Origin: Tepidanaerobacteraceae bacterium
GTDB taxonomy: Bacteria; Bacillota; Thermosediminibacteria; Thermosediminibacterales; Tepidanaerobacteraceae
NCBI GenBank assembly: GCA_024655905.1
Contig: JANLFP010000001.1
Coordinates: forward strand, 62,001-126,000
Direction of reading: 5' to 3'
Length of the DNA: 64,000 nucleotides
A program made the position numbers and the translations under genes. Shown one piece after another: positions 56,330-64,000 of the stretch. Position 1 is the stretch's first letter. Each line of letters opens with the position of its first letter. Under the pieces are notes generated by a model. That model saw nothing but the letters and a program-made list of their open reading frames with translations. It was not told the origin of the DNA and did not search any database.

Positions 56330-56374
56330 TTTGCAACCTCCGAATGCTAGATAATTATACTGCAATTGCTCACT

Positions 56375-57025
56375 TCAGTTTTTCTGACCGTATTGATTAA
56401 GAAACAATTCCCTGGCTTTTTGAACTTCTGATTCCGGCAGAACTACCGGTTCGCCTATGCTTCTCGCTGCGAAATATGCCTTTGCCGCATCTTCAAGCAT
56501 AACTGCCGCCACCAACGCGTGCCGGACATCGGGTCCGACGGACACCACGCCGTGATTTGCCAGAAGACAAGCGCGCCTGTCCCCGATCGCTTCCAATATC
56601 GCCGGCCCCATTTCATCCGCTCCAACCGGAGTATAGCGAGCCACCGGCACGCTCCCACCCACTTCGTTTGCCAGTGTGGTCAAAACGCAAGGAATTTCTT
56701 CATGAAGCGAAGCAAAGCAACTTGCAAAAGTAGAATGGGTGTGAATTATGCCATTTATATCCCTGCGATTCTTATATATATGCAAATGGAATCCGGTGTC
56801 AACGGAAGGTTTCCATTTTCCTTCGACAACATTGCCCTCGGCGTCCATTACAACTATGTCTTCCGGAGTCAGGCCCTCGTACTCCATGCCGCTGGGCGTT
56901 ATGGCAATAAAACCGGTAATCGGATCCCTGCCGCTAACATTTCCTCCGGTGAGAGTGACCAACCTGTATTTTACGAGATTTAAAGATGCATCCAGAACCT
57001 GCTTTCTTAATTCGTGAAGCAGCAT
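56375..57025 (-). CDS. Class II aldolase (fuculose/rhamnulose-phosphate aldolase type)
   Basis: A 216-residue zinc aldolase, the length of L-fuculose-1-phosphate aldolase. Zinc histidines are in GIIHTHSTFAS and LLANHGVVSVG; LTGGNVSGRDP binds the phosphate. It would cut a 1-phospho-ketose to dihydroxyacetone phosphate and an aldehyde. ATG at 57025 behind GAGGAAGGGA; the longer frame overlaps the kinase gene. It follows the FGGY kinase by 23 bases, so it probably acts on that product. Confidence 0.92.
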   Translation of the reverse strand: MLLHELRKQVLDASLNLVKYRLVTLTGGNVSGRDPITGFIAITPSGMEYEGLTPEDIVVMDAEGNVVEGKWKPSVDTGFHLHIYKNRRDINGIIHTHSTFASCFASLHEEIPCVLTTLANEVGGSVPVARYTPVGADEMGPAILEAIGDRRACLLANHGVVSVGPDVRHALVAAVMLEDAAKAYFAARSIGEPVVLPESEVQKARELFLNQYGQKN

Positions 57026-57048
57026 AAAAATTCCCTTCCTCTCTGTTG

Positions 57049-58548
57049 TTATGATTGTGGCCATCCAATATATTGAGACCTCATGGACCAATAATCTTTC
57101 ATGATTTTTTTCAGCTCGCTATATATATCAAACAGTTTTATATATTTTTCATGTCTTGCAGCATCGGGTAAAAATACATCAAAATTGGCCCGCGGCGCTT
57201 TTGAAAAATCTTCGATCTTTAAACCCACTCTTACCAGAGAAGTGATGCCGCATATTCCATTTTCTCCTACTACAGGTCTTTTTACGGTTTTCCCCATAAT
57301 ATCAGCAAACATCTGGCACAAAAGATCGCTTTGAACCCCTCCCCCTGAGACATATATTTCCGTCACGCCGCAGGGGAAAGCGCTGTAACAATCGTACAGG
57401 GACAGGGCGAGGCTTTCATAAGCCGCTCTCAATATGTGAAATCTTCCATGCCTTGCCGTCAGTCCGTATATGCCGGCACAGGCAGCAGGGTTTCTGAAAG
57501 GCGCCCTTTCTCCATAAAAATATGGCTGAATAATGACTCCATCGCTTCCCACCGGCAATTTTTCAATATTGGATTCTATTTCTCCAAAAGAGAGTTCGCA
57601 TGCCAATAAACTTTTCATGCGGTCAAGAGTTGAAGTGCCGTTCTGTGTAGCCATGACCCTCAGATACTTGTCAGGAATTACATAGCACAGATTGCTCCCG
57701 CGTGTGTCTTCATGATGGACATTCTCCTTATCGAGGATCATCTCATTGCAAAGAGTCGTTCCGACGATCGTACAGGCATCCATGGATTGCCTCAGGCCCA
57801 CTCCAAAGGCAGCGGCAGCCACGTCGATGGCTCCGGCAATCACCGGAATGTTCTGCGGAATACCGGTCTCACGGCTGGCAATCTCTGTTACCTTCCCTAT
57901 GACATGGTGCGATGGAAAAAGGTCTGGAAAGAGATTTTTATAATCCAGCAAATCCATGATGCTCAGAAATTCTTCAGCATAAGCCTTTTCAAACACATTG
58001 ATTGATGCCGTAGAAGCATCCGTATAATCCGTTGCGATCTGACCCGTCAGTTTATAATTGATCCAGTCCTTGCAGTGTAAGATATAAGCGATGTTTTTAA
58101 CCGTCTCCGGTTCCTTTTCCAGCAACCACCTGAGCAGGACGGGTGCGGCACCGGCGAATATGGGCGTCGCCTTGCATTTTATGCAAACCTGTTTCAGCAA
58201 ATCTTCTTTTTCGAAACTCAACTTTCTGGCTCGAGTATCGTTCCACAAGATGGCGCGTCTCGCGGGCAAACCGTTTTTTGAAACAGGCCACAGGCCGTCG
58301 CCCTGACCCGTCACGCCTACGCCCGCTAAGTCGCTTGCCATATTTTCATTTCTTTTAAAAAGCCGTCCCGTTACTTTGCAGACTATTTCCCAGGTGTTGC
58401 CCATATCCATCTCGTAAGCCCCTTCGAAAGGTGAAAGCACTTCGCAAATTTCACTTTCCATATCTATCAAATTTCCATCTGCATCCACAAGGCCCGCTTT
58501 TATTTTTGTAGTTCCCGCGTCTATGCCCAAAATAACCGGTTTTCCCAT
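57049..58548 (-). CDS. FGGY-family carbohydrate kinase
   Basis: Phosphorylates a sugar or polyol with ATP. 499 residues with the two-domain actin-like fold: ILGIDAGTTKIKAGL (phosphate 1) at the N terminus, GVGVTGQGDGLWPV for substrate, and the C-terminal VSGGGVQSDLLCQMFADIMG. The TGQGDG form recalls erythritol-type polyol kinases more than xylulokinase, but specificity is not settled. AGGGTGAAA precedes the ATG. Gene order kinase-aldolase points to a kinase-aldolase cleavage pathway. Confidence 0.92.
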   Translation of the reverse strand: MGKPVILGIDAGTTKIKAGLVDADGNLIDMESEICEVLSPFEGAYEMDMGNTWEIVCKVTGRLFKRNENMASDLAGVGVTGQGDGLWPVSKNGLPARRAILWNDTRARKLSFEKEDLLKQVCIKCKATPIFAGAAPVLLRWLLEKEPETVKNIAYILHCKDWINYKLTGQIATDYTDASTASINVFEKAYAEEFLSIMDLLDYKNLFPDLFPSHHVIGKVTEIASRETGIPQNIPVIAGAIDVAAAAFGVGLRQSMDACTIVGTTLCNEMILDKENVHHEDTRGSNLCYVIPDKYLRVMATQNGTSTLDRMKSLLACELSFGEIESNIEKLPVGSDGVIIQPYFYGERAPFRNPAACAGIYGLTARHGRFHILRAAYESLALSLYDCYSAFPCGVTEIYVSGGGVQSDLLCQMFADIMGKTVKRPVVGENGICGITSLVRVGLKIEDFSKAPRANFDVFLPDAARHEKYIKLFDIYSELKKIMKDYWSMRSQYIGWPQS

Positions 58549-58565
58549 ATTTTCACCCTGCCAAA

Positions 58566-59753
58566 CTATATTTTTTTCAACGCATTATCAAAATCGGCTA
58601 TTATATCCTCCACTTCCTCTACGCCTACCGAAACGCGTATCATGTTGTCCGGTATCCCCATTCTAAGCCGTTCCTCAGGTGCAATCTTCCCATGTGTCAT
58701 GGTAGCCGGATGTTCCACAAGCGTATCAAGATCTCCCAGGCTTACGGCATAATGCGCCATTTTTAAATTATTTATAACGGTCTGGGCTTCCCTCAAACCA
58801 CCTTTTACAGTAAAACTCACCATCCCTCCGAACCCATTTCTAAACATCGATTCAGCGAGCTTGTGTTGAGGATGGCTTTGAAGTCCCGGATATATGGTTT
58901 TTTCAACTGACGGATTTGATTCCAGCCACTCTGCGAAAGCCATGGCATTATCACAATGCTGCCTCATCCTAAGATGCAGCGTCTTCAATCCTCTAAGCCC
59001 CAGCCAGCATGCAAAAGGGCTGGGCACGGGGCCCAATTCCTGGTATATGCCGCTTCGGATATTTTCAATAAAATCGGCATTTCCAACTATAACGCCGCCG
59101 ATATGGTCTCCATGGCCGTTTATATATTTCGTCGTGCTGTGTACAACCGCATCCACGCCAATTTCCAGCGGTCTGAAAAGATATGGAGTAGTAAAGGTGT
59201 TATCGACCATTGTCATCAATTTGTGCTTTTTCGCAAAAGCTACCGCCTCCGGGATATTCGGCACTTCCATGGTTGGATTTAAGATGCTTTCAATATAAAT
59301 CATTTTTGTATTTGGCCTCATGGCTTTAGCCAATTCTTCTTCATTTAATTCATTTACAAAAGTGACTTCTATTTTAAAATCTTTAAAAATCTTGGTAAAT
59401 AGCGCATACGTCCCGCCATACACCGTGTTGCACGATATGATATGGTCTCCCGAATGTACGAAACTCATTATTGCAAGCGAAATAGCGGCCATTCCTGAGC
59501 CCGTGGCCAGAGCCGACTCCGCCCCTTCCAATGCGGCTATCTTTTCCTGAAAAGAATTTTGAGTCGGGTTTCTGGAACGGCCGTAAGTAAAAATTCCCCT
59601 TTTGTCCCCCGCAAGATATCTTTCCATTTTTTCCGGAGTGAACACATAGGTGCTTGTCAAAAACATAGGCGAAACAAGTGCCCCGGTATCATGGTCCGGG
59701 TGTTGCCCCGCATGGACCGCTTTTGTTCCGAATTTTAATATTTTTGAATCCAT
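58566..59753 (-). CDS. Cys/Met-metabolism PLP enzyme (gamma-lyase or cystathionine synthase type)
   Basis: A 395-residue fold-type I PLP enzyme of the trans-sulfuration family. PLP lysine is in VVHSTTKYINGHGD; YGRSRNPTQ binds the neighbouring cofactor; the C terminus HPATMTHGKI and RVSVGVEEVEDI is gamma-lyase-like. In methionine gamma-lyase a cysteine follows YG near the substrate; here it is Gly (VYGGTYALF), so methionine cleavage is uncertain. ATG at 59753 behind CAGGAGG. It lies between a dehydrogenase and the sugar kinase in one operon, an odd place for a sulfur enzyme. Confidence 0.88.
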   Translation of the reverse strand: MDSKILKFGTKAVHAGQHPDHDTGALVSPMFLTSTYVFTPEKMERYLAGDKRGIFTYGRSRNPTQNSFQEKIAALEGAESALATGSGMAAISLAIMSFVHSGDHIISCNTVYGGTYALFTKIFKDFKIEVTFVNELNEEELAKAMRPNTKMIYIESILNPTMEVPNIPEAVAFAKKHKLMTMVDNTFTTPYLFRPLEIGVDAVVHSTTKYINGHGDHIGGVIVGNADFIENIRSGIYQELGPVPSPFACWLGLRGLKTLHLRMRQHCDNAMAFAEWLESNPSVEKTIYPGLQSHPQHKLAESMFRNGFGGMVSFTVKGGLREAQTVINNLKMAHYAVSLGDLDTLVEHPATMTHGKIAPEERLRMGIPDNMIRVSVGVEEVEDIIADFDNALKKI

Positions 59754-59787
59754 TATAATCCTCCTGTTAAAATTCATATGGTTTAAC

Positions 59788-60849
59788 TTATTCATCCAGA
59801 TCCGCAATTTTAACGATTATTTTTATATGATTTCCGCTATTTCTTATCAATTCTTCAAATCCGTCTTCAACTATTCGGTCGAGAATTATCTCGGAAGTAA
59901 TCAAATTTTCCATGGGAAAATTATTATTAATCAAGTATTGCAACGCCACTCCTATCTCGTCTATATACGCCTGTGACGACATGAGAATCCTTTCGCCTTC
60001 TTGAAACATGTTCATATCGATTCTGGGCATGCTTTCATAGACTCCCATCACCATTATTTTTGCGGCATTTCTTGATAGTCTAAGAGAAAGGTCCAGCGTC
60101 TGTTCAGTCCCGACGCATTCAAATACTATATCCGCCATCTCTCCATCCGACCAATTTTTTGTGTACTCAACCGCGTCCACTAATTTTGCGGCTGCATAAT
60201 CCACCCACAGTTTTCTTATAATCTGCTCTTTGGAATTTCCTCTCCCGATTACAAGAATCTTCCCTGAACCTCGCGATATTGCTGCAATGAGGCAGCTTAT
60301 TCCAATCATTCCTGCACCTACTATTACTATTTTCTGACCTGTCAAATCCCCCAGAAGCTTTGCCGCATGAAACCCGCACGCCAGCGGTTCTGCGAGAACC
60401 GCTTTTTTTAACGACAGCTTGTCCGGAATTTTAAAAAGCTGATGTTGAGGGACCACCACATATTCCGCAAATCCTCCATCCCTGCTTAAACCATTGAATC
60501 CAAGCTTTTCGCAAATATTGTACCTGCCTTCCCGGCACCACCTGCACCTGCCGCAAAAAAGGTTGCCGGAAGCGGTTACCCTGTCTCCAACCTTCCAATC
60601 TTTCACATCATCCGCAACTTCAACAATAACCCCCGAAAATTCATGACCCATTATCAGCGGAGCCATTTTGCCGGTCAATCGGTGCGGTTTCTTTGCAGGA
60701 ATAAAATTTGGCCCGACATATTCGTGGCGGTCAGTGCCGCAGATTCCGGCATATGCCACTTTAATCTTTACATGTCCCGGAAGAACGCACGGTTCGGGCA
60801 CATCCATGACTCTTATATCCTTATGGCCATACCATACAGCCGCTTTCAT
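59788..60849 (-). CDS. Zinc-dependent medium-chain dehydrogenase (butanediol dehydrogenase-like)
   Basis: A 353-residue dehydrogenase. Catalytic zinc CGTDRHEYVG and MGHEFSGVIVEV, structural zinc CGRCRWCREGRYNIC, NAD fold IVGAGMIGISCLIAA. The GPNFIPAKKPH and LTGKMAPLI stretch resembles (R,R)-butanediol dehydrogenases, yet the operon points to a polyol or sugar acid. ATG at 60849 behind AAAGGGGAG. It is a different subfamily from the one at 55283, so two oxidation steps are likely in the pathway. Confidence 0.9.
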   Translation of the reverse strand: MKAAVWYGHKDIRVMDVPEPCVLPGHVKIKVAYAGICGTDRHEYVGPNFIPAKKPHRLTGKMAPLIMGHEFSGVIVEVADDVKDWKVGDRVTASGNLFCGRCRWCREGRYNICEKLGFNGLSRDGGFAEYVVVPQHQLFKIPDKLSLKKAVLAEPLACGFHAAKLLGDLTGQKIVIVGAGMIGISCLIAAISRGSGKILVIGRGNSKEQIIRKLWVDYAAAKLVDAVEYTKNWSDGEMADIVFECVGTEQTLDLSLRLSRNAAKIMVMGVYESMPRIDMNMFQEGERILMSSQAYIDEIGVALQYLINNNFPMENLITSEIILDRIVEDGFEELIRNSGNHIKIIVKIADLDE

Positions 60850-60863
60850 ACCATTCTCCCCTT

Positions 60864-61841
60864 TCAATTAAACACTCTGTGAATCAGCTTGTTGATAATT
60901 GCACTCGGCGGCAGAAGTTTTATGTTATCAAAATCACCGCTTTTAATAAATTCCTTCGCCAGTGATTTTATCTTGCTGATGAAATTTAACGAAACTTCAC
61001 ATGCCGCAGAAGGGTCATCCCTGTAAGGATACAGGTCCAAGGAAAGCCAGCCGTCATATCCCGATTTCTCAAGAAAGTAGAAAAACTCCAGATACTGAGG
61101 CCAGTGAACCGTCCCCAGCGGCATATCGTCATCGGCAATGCGGTAATTATCATTTAGATGAATATGAAAAAGCCGTTTTTCCGCCATCAGCACGCTGGCG
61201 ATTTCGGCAGGGTTTTCTCCGGCATTGAATGCATGTCCCACATCGAGAGTGACGCCCACATTTTTGCGGTCTGTCAACACGGCGGCCGCCAGAGCTTTCC
61301 CTCCACTGTTTACCATGCAGCTCATCCTGGGCTCGCTTACTTTATACTCCAATCCCAGATTTATGTCAGGGTTATGATCCGCACATTTTTTTAAGCCCTC
61401 CAAAAGATTAATCCATGCATCTGAATAATCGGTTTGAAATACATAATCGAATCCATCCTGTCCCAGCCATAGATTTACCGTTTTTACACCCAGCTCATAA
61501 GCCACATCCATGGCTCTTGTCGTGAGTTCTACAGATTTTTTTCTGCGTTCCGGATCATAGGACGTAAACGAACCCGTCTTCCATTCTGCATCGCAAACAA
61601 GTTCTACGCCCATGGCCGATATCTTCAAATCCCTGCTTTCCAGGAGTTCGACGATGTTATCGAGATTTTTCTCGTTTACATCCTGGGGAAAAGTAACTTC
61701 AACTCCTTTTACTCCCTTTAAATTGGAAATCAGCTCTATCCTTTTTTCAAAATCGATAAAATCCTTATAACCCTTCCCCACGTAGCGATCTGTGCCCATG
61801 CCATAGCACCAGACACCCACGCTCAATCTGTCATCTCTCAT
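60864..61841 (-). CDS. Xylose isomerase-like TIM-barrel protein
   Basis: A 325-residue sugar isomerase/epimerase-fold protein. Metal-binding residues are likely the Glu in LGLEYKVSE, the Asp/His in TLDVGHAFN, the His in FHIHLNDNY and the Asp in WLSLDLYPYRDD. It probably interconverts a sugar and its keto form or epimerises it. ATG at 61841 with GCGAGGG before it; an ATG at 61859 is in frame. It is placed between the ABC transporter genes and the dehydrogenases, so it may act first on the imported substrate. Confidence 0.87.
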   Translation of the reverse strand: MRDDRLSVGVWCYGMGTDRYVGKGYKDFIDFEKRIELISNLKGVKGVEVTFPQDVNEKNLDNIVELLESRDLKISAMGVELVCDAEWKTGSFTSYDPERRKKSVELTTRAMDVAYELGVKTVNLWLGQDGFDYVFQTDYSDAWINLLEGLKKCADHNPDINLGLEYKVSEPRMSCMVNSGGKALAAAVLTDRKNVGVTLDVGHAFNAGENPAEIASVLMAEKRLFHIHLNDNYRIADDDMPLGTVHWPQYLEFFYFLEKSGYDGWLSLDLYPYRDDPSAACEVSLNFISKIKSLAKEFIKSGDFDNIKLLPPSAIINKLIHRVFN

Positions 61842-61881
61842 TATTAACCCTCGCTCCATGCAAATTTTACCTTTTTCCGGT

Positions 61882-62583
61882 TCAATCTCCCAAGTAGGCC
61901 TTTAAAAGCTTTTCGTCGGAAAGAAGTTCTTTGCTTGTTCCCGATTTCTCTATGACTCCGGTTGCCATAATATATCCCCGGTCGGCTACAGACAGGGCCT
62001 TATAAGCGTTCTGTTCAACTATCAATATGGCTGTTCCGCTTTTGTTTATCTCTTTCAGGATTTCAAAAATCTGATTTACAATTATAGGAGCAAGCCCCAG
62101 CGACGGTTCATCCAGGAGCAGCAATTTGGGATGAGCCATAAGCCCTCTGCTTATGGCAAGCATTTGCTGTTCTCCGCCGCTCAATAATCCGCCGTATTGA
62201 TGCTGCCTTTCTTTCAATCTCGGAAACAATGTATAGACCCATTCGAGATCCTGATTTATCCCATTTTTGTCATTTCTCAAAAAAGCCCCAACCATTAAGT
62301 TTTCATAAACCGTTAGGTTTGGAAAAATCTGCCTTCCTTCAGGCACGTGGACAATGCCGCATTGAACCACCAGATAAGGAAAAGAAGGTATTTTTCTATC
62401 GCAAAATGTTATACTGCCCGATACCGGCTTCATTACCGCGGAGATTATTTTCAACAGCGTGGATTTGCCGGCGCCGTTTGCTCCAAGCACCGCCACGCAT
62501 TCTCCCGGTTTTACTTCTATGCTGACGCCCCTTAAGGCTTTTATTCCTCCGTAAGCCGCATGAAGGTTGTCTATTTTCAACAC
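61882..62583 (-). CDS. livF: Branched-chain amino acid-type ABC transporter ATPase LivF
   Basis: A 233-residue ATPase of the LIV family. Walker A GANGAGKST, signature LSGGEQQMLAISRGL, Walker B LLLLDEPSLGLAP. The GTG start lies in the last codons of livG (7-base overlap), behind GGAGGTGAAG. LIV-type systems take up branched-chain amino acids, amides, urea and other small ligands. The substrate here is probably that of the catabolic genes downstream. Confidence 0.95.
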   Translation of the reverse strand: MLKIDNLHAAYGGIKALRGVSIEVKPGECVAVLGANGAGKSTLLKIISAVMKPVSGSITFCDRKIPSFPYLVVQCGIVHVPEGRQIFPNLTVYENLMVGAFLRNDKNGINQDLEWVYTLFPRLKERQHQYGGLLSGGEQQMLAISRGLMAHPKLLLLDEPSLGLAPIIVNQIFEILKEINKSGTAILIVEQNAYKALSVADRGYIMATGVIEKSGTSKELLSDEKLLKAYLGD

Positions 62584-63353
62584 GCTGCATCTTCACCTCC
62601 AAGGTAGGCTTCCCTGACCAGTTTGTTTGTTTGGATTTCTTTCGCCGTGCCTTCCGCAATTGTTTTGCCGAAATTCAATACTGTTATCCTCCTGCAGATG
62701 CTCATAACCACATCCATGTGGTGTTCTACCATCAGGATTGTCAATTTGAATTTCTCTTTCAGCTCATTAATGAACTCCACCAATTCCTTTGACTCATCCC
62801 GGTTCATTCCCGCCGCCGGTTCATCGAGAAGAAGAAGTTTGGGTCTTAGCGCCAGTGCCCTAGCTATTTCCAGTTTCCTTTGATGACCGTAAGGCAGACT
62901 TCCGGCCTTTTCGTTCAACTTGTCTGAAAGGCCCAGGATTTTCAGCAATTCTATACAGTTTTCTCTTAAGTATTTTTCTTTTTTGCCAAACTTGTTCAGG
63001 CGCAATATCGCTGCAAAAAGGTCATAATCCGCGTCCATATGACCCGCTATAAATACATTTTCAAGCACTGACAGCTGGCTGAATAACCTTATATTTTGAA
63101 AAGTCCTGCCTATGCCTTGCTGAGCCACCTGGTACGGTTTTTTGTTTGTAATGTCTTTGCCCATAAATTCTATTGTCCCGCCGGTGGGCTTGTAAATACC
63201 CGTTATTGTATTGAATATGGTCGTTTTCCCAGCCCCATTGGGCCCTATCAGGCCGTGAACGGTTCCTTCCTCAAGGGTGACAGAAAAATTGTCGATGGCG
63301 CATACTCCTCCGAATTTTTTTGTAAGATTGGCTATTTTCAAGATTTCTTTCAC
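62577..63353 (-). CDS. livG: Branched-chain amino acid-type ABC transporter ATPase LivG
   Basis: The partner ATPase, 258 residues: Walker A GPNGAGKTT, signature LPYGHQRKLEIARAL, Walker B LLLLDEPAAGMN, C-terminal EIQTNKLVREAYLGG typical of LivG. Start is a GTG at 63353, sharing its G with the livM stop (TAGTG), behind GAGGTGG. A TTG-type start further up at 63374 is in frame but would overlap livM. Confidence 0.95.
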   Translation of the reverse strand: MKEILKIANLTKKFGGVCAIDNFSVTLEEGTVHGLIGPNGAGKTTIFNTITGIYKPTGGTIEFMGKDITNKKPYQVAQQGIGRTFQNIRLFSQLSVLENVFIAGHMDADYDLFAAILRLNKFGKKEKYLRENCIELLKILGLSDKLNEKAGSLPYGHQRKLEIARALALRPKLLLLDEPAAGMNRDESKELVEFINELKEKFKLTILMVEHHMDVVMSICRRITVLNFGKTIAEGTAKEIQTNKLVREAYLGGEDAAC

Positions 63354-64000
63354 TATGCCACCTCTTTTCTGCATCTAAACATGCGCCTTACCTGAATCGG
63401 AAGGTTTTTTATCCAGCTTGCCGACAGTTCTTTATACCCCATCAGTCCGTTCGGCCTGAGGGTTATTATCAATACAACGGCTATACCGTAAAACAGCATC
63501 CTGTAATTGGCCACCGACCTCAATACTTCGGGCAGCAGCGTGAGTACTGTGGTCGCTATTACAGAGCCGGTCAAGCTTCCAAGGCCGCCGATAACCACGG
63601 TGATGGTGAGTTCCGATGATTTGTCCAGGTTAAACATTGCTGGTGTTATGAACATATAGTAATGAGCGAACAATGCCCCGGCCCATCCAGCATAGATGGC
63701 GCTCACCGTAAATGAGAGCTGTTTGAACCGCGCAGTATCTATTCCCACCGCATCGGCGGCTATTTCCTGTTCCCTTATGGCCTTAAGGTTTCTGCCGTAT
63801 TTTGAATTAAGGAGATTTCTTGCCACAGTTATGGCGAGCGCTACAGAAATCAGCACTATAAGCAACGTGGTTTTCTGTGGGATTCCGGCATAACCGCGGG
63901 CACCGCCGGTTATGGGATCCAAAAATTCGATCAAAACCCGCGTACACTCGCCGAAACCCAACGTCGTTATTAAAAAATAATCCCCTTTGAGGCCCAGGGT
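63353..64000 (-). CDS. livM: Branched-chain amino acid-type ABC permease LivM (partial)
   Basis: The C-terminal 215 residues of a LivM permease; the frame is open to the window edge (GLKGDYFLITTLGFGE). The ATPase-contact motif is GRNLKAIREQEIAADAVGID, followed by FKQLSFTVSAIYAGWAGALFAHY and the loop GGLGSLTGSVI. The N terminus, and probably livH and a binding protein, lie beyond 64000. Confidence 0.93.
   Translation of the reverse strand, partial: TLGLKGDYFLITTLGFGECTRVLIEFLDPITGGARGYAGIPQKTTLLIVLISVALAITVARNLLNSKYGRNLKAIREQEIAADAVGIDTARFKQLSFTVSAIYAGWAGALFAHYYMFITPAMFNLDKSSELTITVVIGGLGSLTGSVIATTVLTLLPEVLRSVANYRMLFYGIAVVLIITLRPNGLMGYKELSASWIKNLPIQVRRMFRCRKEVA

Noticed and set aside
61095-61115. 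GAACCGTCCCC inside the TIM-barrel gene
   Set aside because: It lies in conserved coding sequence without arms, so it is a chance match to the repeat core.

Overview
This window most likely comes from an anaerobic, endospore-forming Firmicute of the Clostridia (a Thermoanaerobacterales- or Thermosediminibacterales-like lineage is my best guess, not proven). The basis is a SleB-type spore cortex hydrolase, DUF1540 and C_GCAxxG_C_C proteins, a split glycine decarboxylase (gcvPA/gcvPB), LL-diaminopimelate aminotransferase, many AGGAGG ribosome sites with frequent TTG and GTG starts, and GGGGACGGTTC intergenic repeats. The gene set points to amino-acid and sugar-derivative fermentation.

Layout. 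1-1800: an APC permease bracketed by GGGGACGGTTC repeats. 1798-4600: a cluster of unknown small proteins, a subtilisin-like protease and two near-identical 31-34 residue membrane peptides, with four GCATATTAT promoter boxes that resemble mother-cell sporulation promoters. 4889-7278: rsuA-type pseudouridine synthase, ychF and an orphan hydrogenase maturation protease. 7438-12327: a tryptophan-use locus (tryptophanase, NSS transporter, its micro-subunit) with a sigma-54 promoter and activator. 12473-16553: phosphoesterase, secreted coiled-coil protein, LysM-SleB hydrolase and a VapBC pair. 16555-22195: lipoate ligase and the complete glycine cleavage operon behind a glycine riboswitch with terminator. 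22263-25385: dapL, a D-cysteine desulfhydrase-like enzyme and dapF.

25746-36000: two ene-reductases, a LicR-type regulator, a cellobiose-type PTS and a 6-phospho-beta-glucosidase. The PTS part lies between a broken copy (27939-28151) and the intact copy of the oppF 3' end in the same orientation, so it looks inserted or left by duplication. 36033-41589: a five-gene oligopeptide/dipeptide-type ABC operon. 41862-44907: diaminopimelate dehydrogenase with its own sigma-54 promoter and activator. 45149-48859: SSS symporter, amidohydrolase and an AGCS symporter remnant. 48888-52213: a cysteine desulfidase/serine dehydratase-like enzyme with a third sigma-54 promoter and activator. 52542-55191: pyruvate-kinase C-domain protein, deoC, DUF1540 protein and C_GCAxxG_C_C protein. 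55283-64000: one tight leftward operon with a branched-chain-amino-acid-type ABC transporter (livM cut by the window edge, livG, livF), TIM-barrel isomerase, two zinc dehydrogenases, a PLP gamma-lyase-family enzyme, an FGGY kinase and a class II aldolase.

Three sigma-54 circuits, each with a promoter of the form TGGCATG-N4-5-TTGC beside its own PAS/GAF-AAA-Fis activator, are the main regulatory theme. They place tryptophan, diaminopimelate and cysteine/serine turnover under separate activators. No rRNA, tRNA, CRISPR array or complete insertion sequence was seen.
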